The translations under genes and the position numbers were made by a program. From the NCBI GenBank assembly GCA_014584395.1, contig JACTMY010000010.1, forward strand, positions 186,001 to 250,000: 64,000 nucleotides of DNA, in the 5' to 3' direction. Positions 1 through 8,049 of this stretch are shown here, piece after piece (position 1 is the stretch's first letter; every line of letters begins with the position of its first letter). This DNA is from Planctomycetota bacterium. GTDB taxonomy: Bacteria > Planctomycetota > Planctomycetia > Gemmatales > HRBIN36. The notes under the pieces are model-generated. The model saw only the letters and a list, made by a program, of their open reading frames with translations. It was not told where the DNA came from and did not search any database.

Positions 1-524
1 TCCATGTCCACGGGGGCATTCACCGCCGCGACGGCGCGGAGTTGAGAAATGGGTCGATCGGCCAACTCCGCGGCTGCCTTGAGCACGATGTTGCCCCCCA
101 GGGAGAAGCCGATAAGGAGCATGGGAGCATGGGGATAGCGGGCAGACATGGCTTCAAGGAGTTCGATGAGGTCGCCGGAACAACCGCCGTGGGCAGGCCG
201 CCGCGACAGCGCCACCCCTTCCCCGCAGCCGCGCAGATCGACGCGCACAACCTGGCAACCCTCATTCAAAAATCGCTGGGCCACCCGCTGCATGTAACGG
301 GAACGTGCGGATCCGCCCATGCCATGCACCATGACCGCCAGGGGCTGAGCCGAACTTTGAATCCTGGGTTGATTCCAATGGAGCACCAACCGGTCGCCAT
401 CGGACAACGTGAACGTGTGCGGTTTCCCGCGCAGTAATGGCAAACGTCCAGGCCACCAATGGCCAAGAATCGTTTGCAAGTGCGGATGGCTCAACCACGG
501 CAGTGGACGAAAATCGAGGGGCAT
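1..524 (-). CDS. YheT-family alpha/beta hydrolase (partial, runs off left edge)
   Basis: This gene is not in the ORF track because it has no stop inside the window; I read it from the reverse strand. It starts MPLDFRPLPWLSHPHLQTIL, has the oxyanion-region motif MVHGMGGS, the loop VRVDLRGCGEG, and the nucleophile elbow GFSLGGN, where the serine is the expected catalytic residue. The PHLQTI opening and the GxSxGGN elbow are typical of the YheT branch of serine hydrolases, often annotated as esterases of unknown substrate. The catalytic Asp and His should lie beyond the left edge. The start ATG sits 6 bases after the stop of the upstream redoxin fusion gene, so the two are probably one transcript. 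Specific substrate unknown. Confidence 0.85.
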   Translation of the reverse strand, partial: MPLDFRPLPWLSHPHLQTILGHWWPGRLPLLRGKPHTFTLSDGDRLVLHWNQPRIQSSAQPLAVMVHGMGGSARSRYMQRVAQRFLNEGCQVVRVDLRGCGEGVALSRRPAHGGCSGDLIELLEAMSARYPHAPMLLIGFSLGGNIVLKAAAELADRPISQLRAVAAVNAPVDM

Positions 525-530
525 AAGAAC

Positions 531-2321
531 TCAATCATCGTCGTCATTGGAGCCGTCGACGACGTAATAATCGACGAAGCCGATCATCATTTCCTCCCAT
601 GTCTGATCGCCCCAGCGAACTCGGGCCTTGGGATTAGGATTGTTGGGATTGTTTTCGCTATTGTCGAAATGAGCGACACATTCAATCTTGGTTCCCTTGG
701 GCAAACGCAGCGGCTCCTTGAGAATGTAGTTGGTCTGCCAGTTAAAATCGTAGCGGGGCACCGACAGCACTACTTTCCGGCGGCCGTCGGGGTAAACAAT
801 CGTGTATTCGAAATCCTTGCCCCGCAAGTGCATGTGGGGGCTGAGGCTCAGCAGCATGACTTCCTTCTGGAAGACCGTGGCAGCGGTCACTTGGTGATGG
901 GCGGCGCCAGGGGGGATCACAAAGCGCGTGTTGTGAATGCTGCGGGTCTTGATTTCGTGCTTGGGCGGCTCCTTGCAGAATATGACTCCCAAGGAGGACA
1001 GGTCCTCGCATGCGACGCCGTTCGGGGTGTAGTGCATCTGCAGAAAGAGAACGCTCCCCTTGGGCAGCTTTTTGCCAAATCCTGGCGGAAAAATGGCAGG
1101 CTCATCGCCGGGGACGTAGGAACAGAGAAAGCCGTCGCCGATGCCTTCATTGCGGTCGCGCTGGCCTGGCTGACGAACGTAGGCGATGATGTGATGGACG
1201 ACGGCGCGCTGGCCCGGGCGGGCTTCCATCGCTTGCACCCAAAGGTCTTCCGTGACCCGGCGTTCCAACACCATGTACTGATAAGGGACCCCGCGCTCAG
1301 GCATCTCGGCGGGCACCTTGAAGGGACTTTGCATCGCATAGATTTTATCCGGCTGACCCATGCGCCAACCTTCGACGAATGACGGCTTCTCGCTAGAAGT
1401 GGACCTTGTCGTTCCTTCAGGGCATCCCGCATCGATCCAGGATAACAGTGTTTGCATCTCTTGGTCCGTCATCCAGCGTTCATTGCGGAAGCGCCCCAAT
1501 TGACTGACGTCCGCGTGCCACGGCGGCATGCGCCGCTCGGTGACCACTTCGCGAATGCTGTCTCCCCAGCCCACGGCGTCCTTAAAGGTCAACAGCGACA
1601 TGGGGCCGATCTCCCCGGGCCGATGGCACCATTGGCAGTGCTTCTGCAAGATCGGGGCAACATGGGAGTGATAACCGACGGTTGCGTTTTCCTTCGGCTG
1701 CGTCACCCTGGCGATGAGACAGCCAGCCACGGGCGTGGAAGCCTGGCGAATGGGACGCCCCGCCAAGTGATCTTCCATGGCTTCGACCAGGTCTTGGCGC
1801 AGGGGTTTGGTGCGCTTGTAGCCGATGCCGAATTGATCATCGATGCGTCCCTGATACAGGATCGTTCCCTGCGAGTCGAGAAGGAAGACTTCAGGGGTGC
1901 GCTGCGCTCCCATGCGATCCGCCACGACGTTGTTCACGTCCTTGAGCACGGGGAAGGGAATTTGATATTCCTTGGCGTGTTTAGCCACGATAGCGGGCGA
2001 TTCATGTTTGTTGGCGTTGATGGCCAGGAAATAGACGCCCTTGGGGGAATATTCGCGATAGAGCGCCGCCAGCTTCGGCAGGTAGTTGTTATTGATCGGG
2101 CAGCTCACCCCGATGAACAGCACGACCACGGCCTTGGACTTGGCACATTCGTCCCACGACCAGCTTCCCCCCTCAGCTCGGTCGAGCTGGAACGGCGCCA
2201 CGATCTTGCCAGGCGGCGGGGTCTTTGGCTGGACCTCTTGACCCTGGGAAGACAACCAGGGCAGGACGACCCAAGCGACCAAGCATAGAACCACACACCA
2301 GCGACTCTTAGAACGGACCAT
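531..2321 (-). CDS. Secreted redoxin / haem-motif / copper monooxygenase-like fusion protein
   Basis: The 596-residue protein has an N-terminal hydrophobic signal ending near SSQGQ. Residues about 35-190 form a thioredoxin-like redoxin domain with GVSCPINNNYLP (the CP position of peroxiredoxin/TlpA folds but no CxxC). Residues about 215-300 hold CQWCH, a c-type haem attachment motif, followed by RRMPPWHAD. The C-terminal half (about 340-590) has VVHHIIAYV, LQMHYTPNG and PHMHLRGK, His-rich motifs like those of copper type II ascorbate-dependent monooxygenases. This order of domains is common in planctomycetes and is probably periplasmic; the reaction is unknown. It precedes the YheT-like gene by 6 bases. 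The first ATG, preceded by GAGG, was taken as start. Confidence 0.85.
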   Translation of the reverse strand: MVRSKSRWCVVLCLVAWVVLPWLSSQGQEVQPKTPPPGKIVAPFQLDRAEGGSWSWDECAKSKAVVVLFIGVSCPINNNYLPKLAALYREYSPKGVYFLAINANKHESPAIVAKHAKEYQIPFPVLKDVNNVVADRMGAQRTPEVFLLDSQGTILYQGRIDDQFGIGYKRTKPLRQDLVEAMEDHLAGRPIRQASTPVAGCLIARVTQPKENATVGYHSHVAPILQKHCQWCHRPGEIGPMSLLTFKDAVGWGDSIREVVTERRMPPWHADVSQLGRFRNERWMTDQEMQTLLSWIDAGCPEGTTRSTSSEKPSFVEGWRMGQPDKIYAMQSPFKVPAEMPERGVPYQYMVLERRVTEDLWVQAMEARPGQRAVVHHIIAYVRQPGQRDRNEGIGDGFLCSYVPGDEPAIFPPGFGKKLPKGSVLFLQMHYTPNGVACEDLSSLGVIFCKEPPKHEIKTRSIHNTRFVIPPGAAHHQVTAATVFQKEVMLLSLSPHMHLRGKDFEYTIVYPDGRRKVVLSVPRYDFNWQTNYILKEPLRLPKGTKIECVAHFDNSENNPNNPNPKARVRWGDQTWEEMMIGFVDYYVVDGSNDDDD

Positions 2322-2324
2322 CGT

Positions 2325-2661
2325 GGCAACCTCACTTATACTCGGTCAGTTGACTGTTACCGAAGTCGAGCCATGCCCCAGCTTCGTTGCTGCTCGTTTG
2401 TTATTCGTTACTTTGCCGGGACCATTGATGTTTCACCTCCAGCGGACGCTCATTGTCAGGCCAGGCCAAACGAGGCTTTCCATCCACGGCATTTATTCTC
2501 ACAAGAAACCGAGACTTCTGCAACCTGCATCAATCGACTTGACAGTGGAGATGGTTCGTTCCATGCTTAATGAAAGTTTCACATCTGCTTCACAGTCGCT
2601 CAGGCTCTTCAGTTGAGACTCAACCTGGTCGGTAATCATCCTTTCAAATGGGGAGCAAGTC
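2325..2661. other. Non-coding gap of about 340 bases
   Basis: This is the space between two divergent genes. A plus-strand ORF (2323-2616) crosses it but its translation resembles no protein and it has no ribosome binding site, so I left it out. TTGACA at 2539-2544 is a perfect -35 match, but the best -10 at 17-base spacing (CATGCT) is poor, so a promoter for the DUF1559 gene is only suggested. I see no repeat or strong hairpin. Confidence 0.4.
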
Positions 2662-3771
2662 ATGCAACCACTGCCAAAAGCAACCCCCAGAGACGGTTTC
2701 ACGTTGATCGAGCTCATGGTGGTCATCGGGATCGTTGTGCTCCTCTTGGCCCTGCTCATGCCGGCGATCCAGCGCGTTCGCGAGGCGGCCAATCGGACCG
2801 TGTGCGTCAATCATCTCAGCCAAATCGGCAAGGCCATTTTGGCGTTTCAAGCGGAGAACGATGGTGCGTACCCTTCGGGCGGCGGCGACGTTCAATGGGG
2901 GGCAAGCCCCGTGCCCCGATCCTTGAACAGCGCGGGAGTGCCCGGAAAGCTGCTCGATCAGGACTGGGGCTGGATGTATCAGATTCTGCCATATCTCAGC
3001 CAACAAACCCTGTGGGGTCTGCCCGCCGGCCAGGATGCCACGATCGTCTCCACGCCGATCAAGGTCTTTTTTTGCCCGACGCGCCGGAATCCCGAAGTGG
3101 TGCGCAATGAGGGCGAAATGGCTGCATTTGGCGAGCGGGCCGGCTGCGATTACGCCGGCAACCTCGGCTTTGCCACCCTGCTTTACAATGGCGTGTTGCA
3201 TGAACCTTGTGCCAACGCCATGGCTTACACCAGCGGCGGATTGCCGGTCTTTCGCAATGGCATCTTTGTCAAGTCGCGCACCCTGATGGCTTCGGGGAAC
3301 TATCGCCGCATCGATGGCCGGCTGCAGGCCAGCGACGTCCTCGATGGCCCCAGCCACACCATCATGGTGGCGGAAAAACGGATGAATCGCGCATTCATTG
3401 GAACGGGGATCGCACAAGAAGGCGACAAAGCAGGATACGCCAGCGGTTTTGGCGTGAGTAGTTTGCGGGCGGGTTTGATCCAACCCCACGTCGATGCCTT
3501 CAACCCAGGCGATTTCGTTGGGGACGGTTTTGGCTCCGCTCACCATGGCAGCATGAACACGCTCTTCGCGGATGGTTCCGTCCGCAGGGTGCGGTATGAC
3601 ATCGGCCCCGATCCCGTGATCCTGCCGCTTTGGAGCCCCATTATGAACAACGTGGGGATGCAGCCTCTGCCAAGTCCGCCGCATCCCCCCAATTCCATTT
3701 TCGTGTCGCTGTTTCAGCGGTTATGTCACCGCGCAGATGGGTCGCGCATCGACGGCATGGAAGCGAATTGA
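2662..3771 (+). CDS. DUF1559 prepilin-type protein
   Basis: The N-terminus RDGFTLIELMVVIGIVVLLL is a type IV prepilin signal: a prepilin peptidase would cut after the Gly before FTLIE and methylate the new Phe, leaving a long hydrophobic helix. The remaining roughly 330 residues match the planctomycete DUF1559 (SBP_bac_10-like) pattern, ending with the H-X9-DG signature (HHGSMNTLFADGS). These proteins occur in large paralogous families in planctomycetes and are thought to form or decorate pilus- or pseudopilus-like surface structures; the exact role is unknown. GGGGAG lies 6 bases before the ATG. It stands alone, ending 11 bases from the convergent proC gene. Confidence 0.92.
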   Translation: MQPLPKATPRDGFTLIELMVVIGIVVLLLALLMPAIQRVREAANRTVCVNHLSQIGKAILAFQAENDGAYPSGGGDVQWGASPVPRSLNSAGVPGKLLDQDWGWMYQILPYLSQQTLWGLPAGQDATIVSTPIKVFFCPTRRNPEVVRNEGEMAAFGERAGCDYAGNLGFATLLYNGVLHEPCANAMAYTSGGLPVFRNGIFVKSRTLMASGNYRRIDGRLQASDVLDGPSHTIMVAEKRMNRAFIGTGIAQEGDKAGYASGFGVSSLRAGLIQPHVDAFNPGDFVGDGFGSAHHGSMNTLFADGSVRRVRYDIGPDPVILPLWSPIMNNVGMQPLPSPPHPPNSIFVSLFQRLCHRADGSRIDGMEAN

Positions 3772-3782
3772 TTCATCCCGGG

Positions 3783-4610
3783 TTACGCACCATTGCCCTT
3801 GCCCAACTCGGCGGACCGCTTGGCGGCGGCCACGATGGCGTCGATGACGCTGCCGCGAAACGTCTCGCGTTCCAAGGCATGAAGACCGGCGATGGTCGTG
3901 CCTCCCGGGCTGGCGACCATGTCCTTGAGCTGAGCGGGATGCAATTTTTCTTCCAGCAACATCCGGGCAGCGCCGAGCACGGTTTGAGCGGCAAGGGAAG
4001 TCGCCATCTCTCGCGACAAACCGCAGCGCACCCCGCCATCGCTCATTGCCTCGATCATGACGGCAACATAAGCGGGTCCGCTCGCGGAGAGCCCGGTGAC
4101 GGCGTCCATGTAAGCTTCGCCGACTTCGTGAATGATGCTGATGGTTTCGAAAATACGCTCGACCACGTCCACGTCCACGGGCGTCGCATGGCTTCCCCGG
4201 CAGAAGGCGACGGCCCCGGCTCCCACCAAGCAAGGCGTATTGGGCATGACGCGAATGATTCGCGTGCCCGAGTCAAGCTCTTGAGCGATGTGCTTCAGTG
4301 AAATGCCCGCAGCAATCGAGACCACCAACTGTTCGGGTGACAGCACCGGACGAATTTCCTGCAAGACCTTGCTAAGGATTTGCGGCTTAACCGCCAGGAA
4401 GACCACATCGCACTTGCGCACCAATTCCAGGTTCGAGTCGAGCAAACGGATGGAGGTGCTCGTCAAGGGATGTTTGGTCAACGTGATGACGTCGCTGGCA
4501 AAGATGCGTTCGGGAGTGGTGAGTTTGGAGCGGAGGATGCCCTTGATGATGGCCGTGGACATTTTCCCTGCCCCAATAAAGCCCAGTCGAGGAAAGTCAT
4601 GGTTGGCCAT
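3783..4610 (-). CDS. proC: Pyrroline-5-carboxylate reductase
   Basis: ProC catalyses the last step of proline synthesis, NAD(P)H-dependent reduction of 1-pyrroline-5-carboxylate. The 275-residue protein starts MANHDFPRLGFIGAGKMSTA with the dinucleotide-binding GxGxM loop, then has VVFLAVKPQ, RVMPNTPCLVGAGA and the C-terminal dimer region with GLSASGPAYVAVMIEAM and ASPGGTTIAG, all typical of ProC. The ORF track start is 29 codons earlier; I chose the internal ATG because GGGAG lies just upstream and it matches the usual family length (about 270). No other proline genes are near. Confidence 0.95.
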   Translation of the reverse strand: MANHDFPRLGFIGAGKMSTAIIKGILRSKLTTPERIFASDVITLTKHPLTSTSIRLLDSNLELVRKCDVVFLAVKPQILSKVLQEIRPVLSPEQLVVSIAAGISLKHIAQELDSGTRIIRVMPNTPCLVGAGAVAFCRGSHATPVDVDVVERIFETISIIHEVGEAYMDAVTGLSASGPAYVAVMIEAMSDGGVRCGLSREMATSLAAQTVLGAARMLLEEKLHPAQLKDMVASPGGTTIAGLHALERETFRGSVIDAIVAAAKRSAELGKGNGA

Positions 4611-4805
4611 CAAAACTCCCGCCTGATCTGAAATGGATCCTTGAAACTGCTGTCCCGCCAGCCCTAGAGGGAGGCGACAACTGATTTGTGTCTTCAAGGA
4701 TATAGCATGGAAAAAACGGCGCGGCCAACAAACTCTGGCTTTTGCCGGAGAATACCGTTATACCAGTTCCATATTCACGCACGTACGCCAAGACATGGGG
4801 CCAGC

Positions 4806-6446
4806 ATGCATCCACCCAGCGAACCCGCCTCCCAAGTTCCCCCTTCCTCGACACACTGGACGCGCCAACTCAACCGCTATCATTGGTTTGTTTTCGTCGT
4901 GGCGGCGTTGGGATGGTTGTTCGACACGATGGATCAGCAGTTGTTCACGCTCGCGCGCGTCCCCGCCATGAGGGAATTAATCCAGCCCATTCCCGGCGAG
5001 GAGGCCAGTCAGCGCAATGCGCGGATCGCTCAATATGCGGGCAATAGCACGTCCATCTTTCTGATCGGCTGGGCGACGGGGGGCATCGCCTTCGGCATCA
5101 TGGGGGACCGCTACGGCCGTGTCAAGACGATGCTGTTGACGATTCTGGTATACTCCATCTTCACGGGACTCAGCGCGCTGTCGGTCGGCTTTTGGGACTT
5201 TGCCTTGTGGCGGTTTCTCACCGGATTGGGCGTCGGCGGCGAGTTTGCCGTGGGGATATCCCTGGTCGCCGAGGCGATGCCTGATCGCGCGCGGCCCTAT
5301 GCTTTGGGATTATTGCAAGCTTGTTCCGCCATCGGCAACGTCACGGCCGCCTTCATCAGCATGACGGGCATTTCCTGGCGGTTGATGTTTCTGATTGGCA
5401 CTGCCCCCGCTTTGCTCACCCTGTTTGTCCGCCGCCGCTTGCGCGAACCCGAACGATGGCAAGCGGCCACAATGACCGAGGGTATGCAAAAGCAACTCGG
5501 CTCATTCCGCGAGTTGTTCGGCAACACTTTGTATCGCAAGCATGCCCTGCTCGGGCTCGTTCTGGCCAGTTCGGGTGTCATCGGCCTCTGGGGAATCGGT
5601 TTCTTCGCCGTGGATTTGAATCGCATTGTGTTTCGTCCGGACATCGAGCGCCCCTACCGCGAAGCGCAAGAACCGCTCCGCGATCAAGGCTTCCTCAAGT
5701 TGTTGATGCACGATCAAGCCCTGGCGGAACGGGCCGCGCAACAATTGACCGTGGACGATTGGCTCGACGCGCCAGGTCTAAGCAATAAGCAGGATTGGCA
5801 GCTCATCCTGCTTCACCATCGCAAGCCGCATGCGGCCCCCGCTGCGGACTGGGAAGCCTTGCAATCCCGCTTGCAGCAGGCTTCTGCCCCCGCCGAAAGC
5901 GGCGAAGCCTTGCTGCAACTCATGATGCAGCGCAGCCGATCCATCAACCATCAATTGAGTTTCTGGTCGGGCATCACAGCCCTGTTCCTCAACGTGGGCG
6001 GTTTCTTCGGCATTTATCTCTTCAGCGTCGTGAGCCACTACCTGGGCCGCCGCGCGACGTTTGCCTTGTGCTTTCTGTTGGCTTTGCTTGGCACCGCGCT
6101 AGTTTATTGGTATCTCGGCAGAATCCTCGGCTTCGCCGACATTTTCTGGATGGTGCCCATCATGGGTTTCTGCCAGCTTTCATTGTTCGGCGGCTACGCG
6201 GTCTACTTCCCCGAACTCTTTCCCACCCGCTTGCGGAGCACGGGAACGTCCTTCTGCTACAACATCGGTCGCTTTGTGGCCGCCTTGGGCCCTTATACCT
6301 TGGGCCTTTTGACTAGCCGCGTGTTTGTCGACCTGCCCCTGGAGCCGATGCGGTACGCTGGAGTCGTGATGAGCGGCGTCTTTCTCATTGGCATGTTGGC
6401 CTTGCCCTTTTTGCCTGAGACGAAAGACAAACCGTTGCCGGAATAG
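4806..6446 (+). CDS. MFS transporter with large central loop
   Basis: A 546-residue major facilitator superfamily permease. The first half has the MFS motif A sequence GDRYGRVKTM between helices 2 and 3, preceded by FDTMDQQLF, a pattern seen in the sugar/organic-acid branch (YjhB/ShiA-like). The second half carries a related loop (SHYLGRRATF) and ends in VFLIGMLALPFLPETKDKPLPE, the common PETK end. Between the two six-helix halves is a hydrophilic stretch of about 110 residues (roughly 275-385), longer than in ordinary MFS proteins. Substrate cannot be read from the sequence. The start MHPPSEP was preferred over the track start because the 40 upstream residues look unstructured; its ribosome binding site is weak. 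Confidence 0.85.
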   Translation: MHPPSEPASQVPPSSTHWTRQLNRYHWFVFVVAALGWLFDTMDQQLFTLARVPAMRELIQPIPGEEASQRNARIAQYAGNSTSIFLIGWATGGIAFGIMGDRYGRVKTMLLTILVYSIFTGLSALSVGFWDFALWRFLTGLGVGGEFAVGISLVAEAMPDRARPYALGLLQACSAIGNVTAAFISMTGISWRLMFLIGTAPALLTLFVRRRLREPERWQAATMTEGMQKQLGSFRELFGNTLYRKHALLGLVLASSGVIGLWGIGFFAVDLNRIVFRPDIERPYREAQEPLRDQGFLKLLMHDQALAERAAQQLTVDDWLDAPGLSNKQDWQLILLHHRKPHAAPAADWEALQSRLQQASAPAESGEALLQLMMQRSRSINHQLSFWSGITALFLNVGGFFGIYLFSVVSHYLGRRATFALCFLLALLGTALVYWYLGRILGFADIFWMVPIMGFCQLSLFGGYAVYFPELFPTRLRSTGTSFCYNIGRFVAALGPYTLGLLTSRVFVDLPLEPMRYAGVVMSGVFLIGMLALPFLPETKDKPLPE

Positions 6447-6628
6447 CACTGGCCTGCTTGCGGACGGCTCAAGGCGATGACCTGCATGGATTTGAGTTTA
6501 TCGCCACATTAGGAATTAATCTGATTCATCCTCGTTCAAAGCTTGAACTGCCTTGACTCACGCTTATAATGGGGTGGGTTTGGCATTAAAGGTTCGACGT
6601 TGAATTTTTGTTGGGAGCACGAAGCACG

Positions 6629-7438
6629 ATGGCGGCAAGGCACTCGAGTTGGCGCTGCACGGTTCTCATGGCTGGACTCAGCTTCTTCATGGCCGCGGCC
6701 TGGGTAACGGCTGGGGAGCGGGCTTTTCCAAAGGACTTGATCCCGGAAGCCGATTTCGTGAAGCTCTATGTTGAGACCGTAAAGCAAATGCAGGAGTATG
6801 CCCGCAGCCAAAGCAGTTTGAATCAGGATTACAAAAAGCTCGAGAATGAAGCCTATCATTTGATCGTGCTGTGCGCCGTGCAGCGCAAGATCGGCGACGA
6901 GGCATCGATCCGCAAAGCCATTGCCGCTCAAAACGCGGGCAAGGTCATCGCCGCGGCAGCCGTGAAAAAAGATCACGCCACCGTGAAACAACTGCTCACG
7001 GACATCGCCGATTGGAACAAAATCCAGGCCGAAGAAGCCATCCAGCCGCAGGTCAAATCGCTCATCGACGATGTGCCCATGGATAATTTCATGAAGGGCC
7101 TGGTCCAGCCGCTTTTCGACCGCTTCGATAAAACGCCTCGTGCCTATCGCAATCTTAACGCAGCCAATTTCAATGCCAAGCTCCCTGAAATCCAGTTGGC
7201 TTGTTACAAGATGGCCATCTATTCCTGGGCGACCTATTTCTACGTCCCCGAGGCGGATGACATTCCCAAAGGCAAGTCGGACAAGGATTGGGAAAAATGG
7301 ACCGCGGATATGATGAAGGCCAGCGAGGATCTGCTCGCTGCCACCAAGGCCAAGAAGCAGAGCGATTTGCGTTCCGCGGTCAGGCGTTTGGATTCGTCTT
7401 GCACGAAATGTCACGACGATTTTCGCATGAAGGATTAG
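6629..7438 (+). CDS. Secreted cytochrome c-like protein with C-terminal CxxCH
   Basis: A 269-residue exported protein. It has a signal peptide (residues 1-28, ending VTAGE), a helix-rich body, and a single haem-binding motif CTKCH nine residues from the C-terminus followed by DDFRMKD. One CxxCH close to the C-terminus in a helical protein recalls class II cytochromes (cytochrome c prime), where haem attaches at the end of a four-helix bundle; here two bundle-sized segments seem present, so it may be a duplicated form. Likely a periplasmic electron carrier or sensor. I moved the start from the TTG in the track to the ATG at 6629; GGGAG lies 11 bases upstream. Confidence 0.75.
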   Translation: MAARHSSWRCTVLMAGLSFFMAAAWVTAGERAFPKDLIPEADFVKLYVETVKQMQEYARSQSSLNQDYKKLENEAYHLIVLCAVQRKIGDEASIRKAIAAQNAGKVIAAAAVKKDHATVKQLLTDIADWNKIQAEEAIQPQVKSLIDDVPMDNFMKGLVQPLFDRFDKTPRAYRNLNAANFNAKLPEIQLACYKMAIYSWATYFYVPEADDIPKGKSDKDWEKWTADMMKASEDLLAATKAKKQSDLRSAVRRLDSSCTKCHDDFRMKD

Positions 7439-7523
7439 TCAAAGGTCCGACTCGCTGGCTTATGGCGTGGAGGACCTTGGAGGAAAGCAGTCCTCAACCA
7501 TTCTTCAGGAGGAGGAATAGGCC

Positions 7524-7751
7524 ATGCCCATCTCCACGACGTCGCCCTTGAAGACGCCAGCTCGGGAGGCTTTGCAAAAAAGCGCGGTTCCCGCGCTCCG
7601 CCAGATCATGGTTGAGGAGACCAACGATCACCTCATCCTCAAGGGTCGTTTGCCCAGTTATTACTACAAACAGCTAGCGCAGGAGACGGTCGTACCGCAT
7701 CTCCAGGGGCGGACGTTGCTCAATCAAATTGTCGTCAACGCCAAGGGTTAA
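7524..7751 (+). CDS. BON-domain protein
   Basis: A 75-residue protein that is almost entirely one BON domain (residues about 15-72). The body LRQIMVEETNDHLILKGRLP and the ending LNQIVVNAKG fit the alpha-beta pattern of BON, a small domain associated with membranes or phospholipids. There is no signal peptide, so it is presumably cytoplasmic. A very strong ribosome binding site (AGGAGGAGG) lies upstream. Its stop overlaps the start of the next gene (TAATG), so the two are translationally coupled. Confidence 0.75.
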   Translation: MPISTTSPLKTPAREALQKSAVPALRQIMVEETNDHLILKGRLPSYYYKQLAQETVVPHLQGRTLLNQIVVNAKG

Positions 7752-7951
7752 TGGCCGAGCCGCGCAAATCCGCTTGGCTGCACGCGGCGATCGTAATCCT
7801 CGTGCTGCTGGGCATGATCGCGATCGAAGTGGGGCTTTGGTTTTACCTGTTGGATCAAAGCGGCCCCTGGGGGGTGTGGCTGGGAGCGATCCTCCTGGGC
7901 CTGGCACTGTTCCTCAGTTGGTTCTCACGCGAATCACAAATGAAACAATAA
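7751..7951 (+). CDS. Small two-helix membrane protein
   Basis: A 66-residue protein with two clear transmembrane helices (AAIVILVLLGMIAIEVGLWF and VWLGAILLGLALFLSWF) joined by a short loop DQSGP. Family not recognised. Its ATG overlaps the stop codon of the BON-domain gene and its own stop forms the first bases of the terminator stem, so it is the last gene of that operon. It may anchor or partner the BON protein, but that is only inferred from coupling. Confidence 0.65.
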   Translation: MAEPRKSAWLHAAIVILVLLGMIAIEVGLWFYLLDQSGPWGVWLGAILLGLALFLSWFSRESQMKQ

Positions 7952-8004
7952 CCAACCAGCCCACTCGGCAAGCGGTTGCCTTCGAGTGGGCTGGTTGGTT
8001 TTTT
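7950..8004 (+). terminator. Rho-independent terminator
   Basis: A perfect 18-base inverted repeat (arms AACCAACCAGCCCACTCG and its complement, 7950-7967 and 7983-8000), with GCAA/TTGC able to pair inside the loop, is followed by TTTTTT. It ends the BON/small membrane protein operon. The minus-strand side is only moderately T-rich, so use by the convergent BBP7 gene is possible but weaker. Confidence 0.93.
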
Positions 8005-8049
8005 GACATACCAATGGCGCGCAAAGTACGTGTGGGAATTGGCCGATGC

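Noticed and set aside
459-2288. Two plus-strand ORFs of 307 and 278 residues
   Set aside because: Both are antisense to the redoxin fusion gene and show no protein-like motif.
2644-3684. 346-residue minus-strand ORF
   Set aside because: Antisense to the DUF1559 gene, which has clear prepilin and H-X9-DG motifs.
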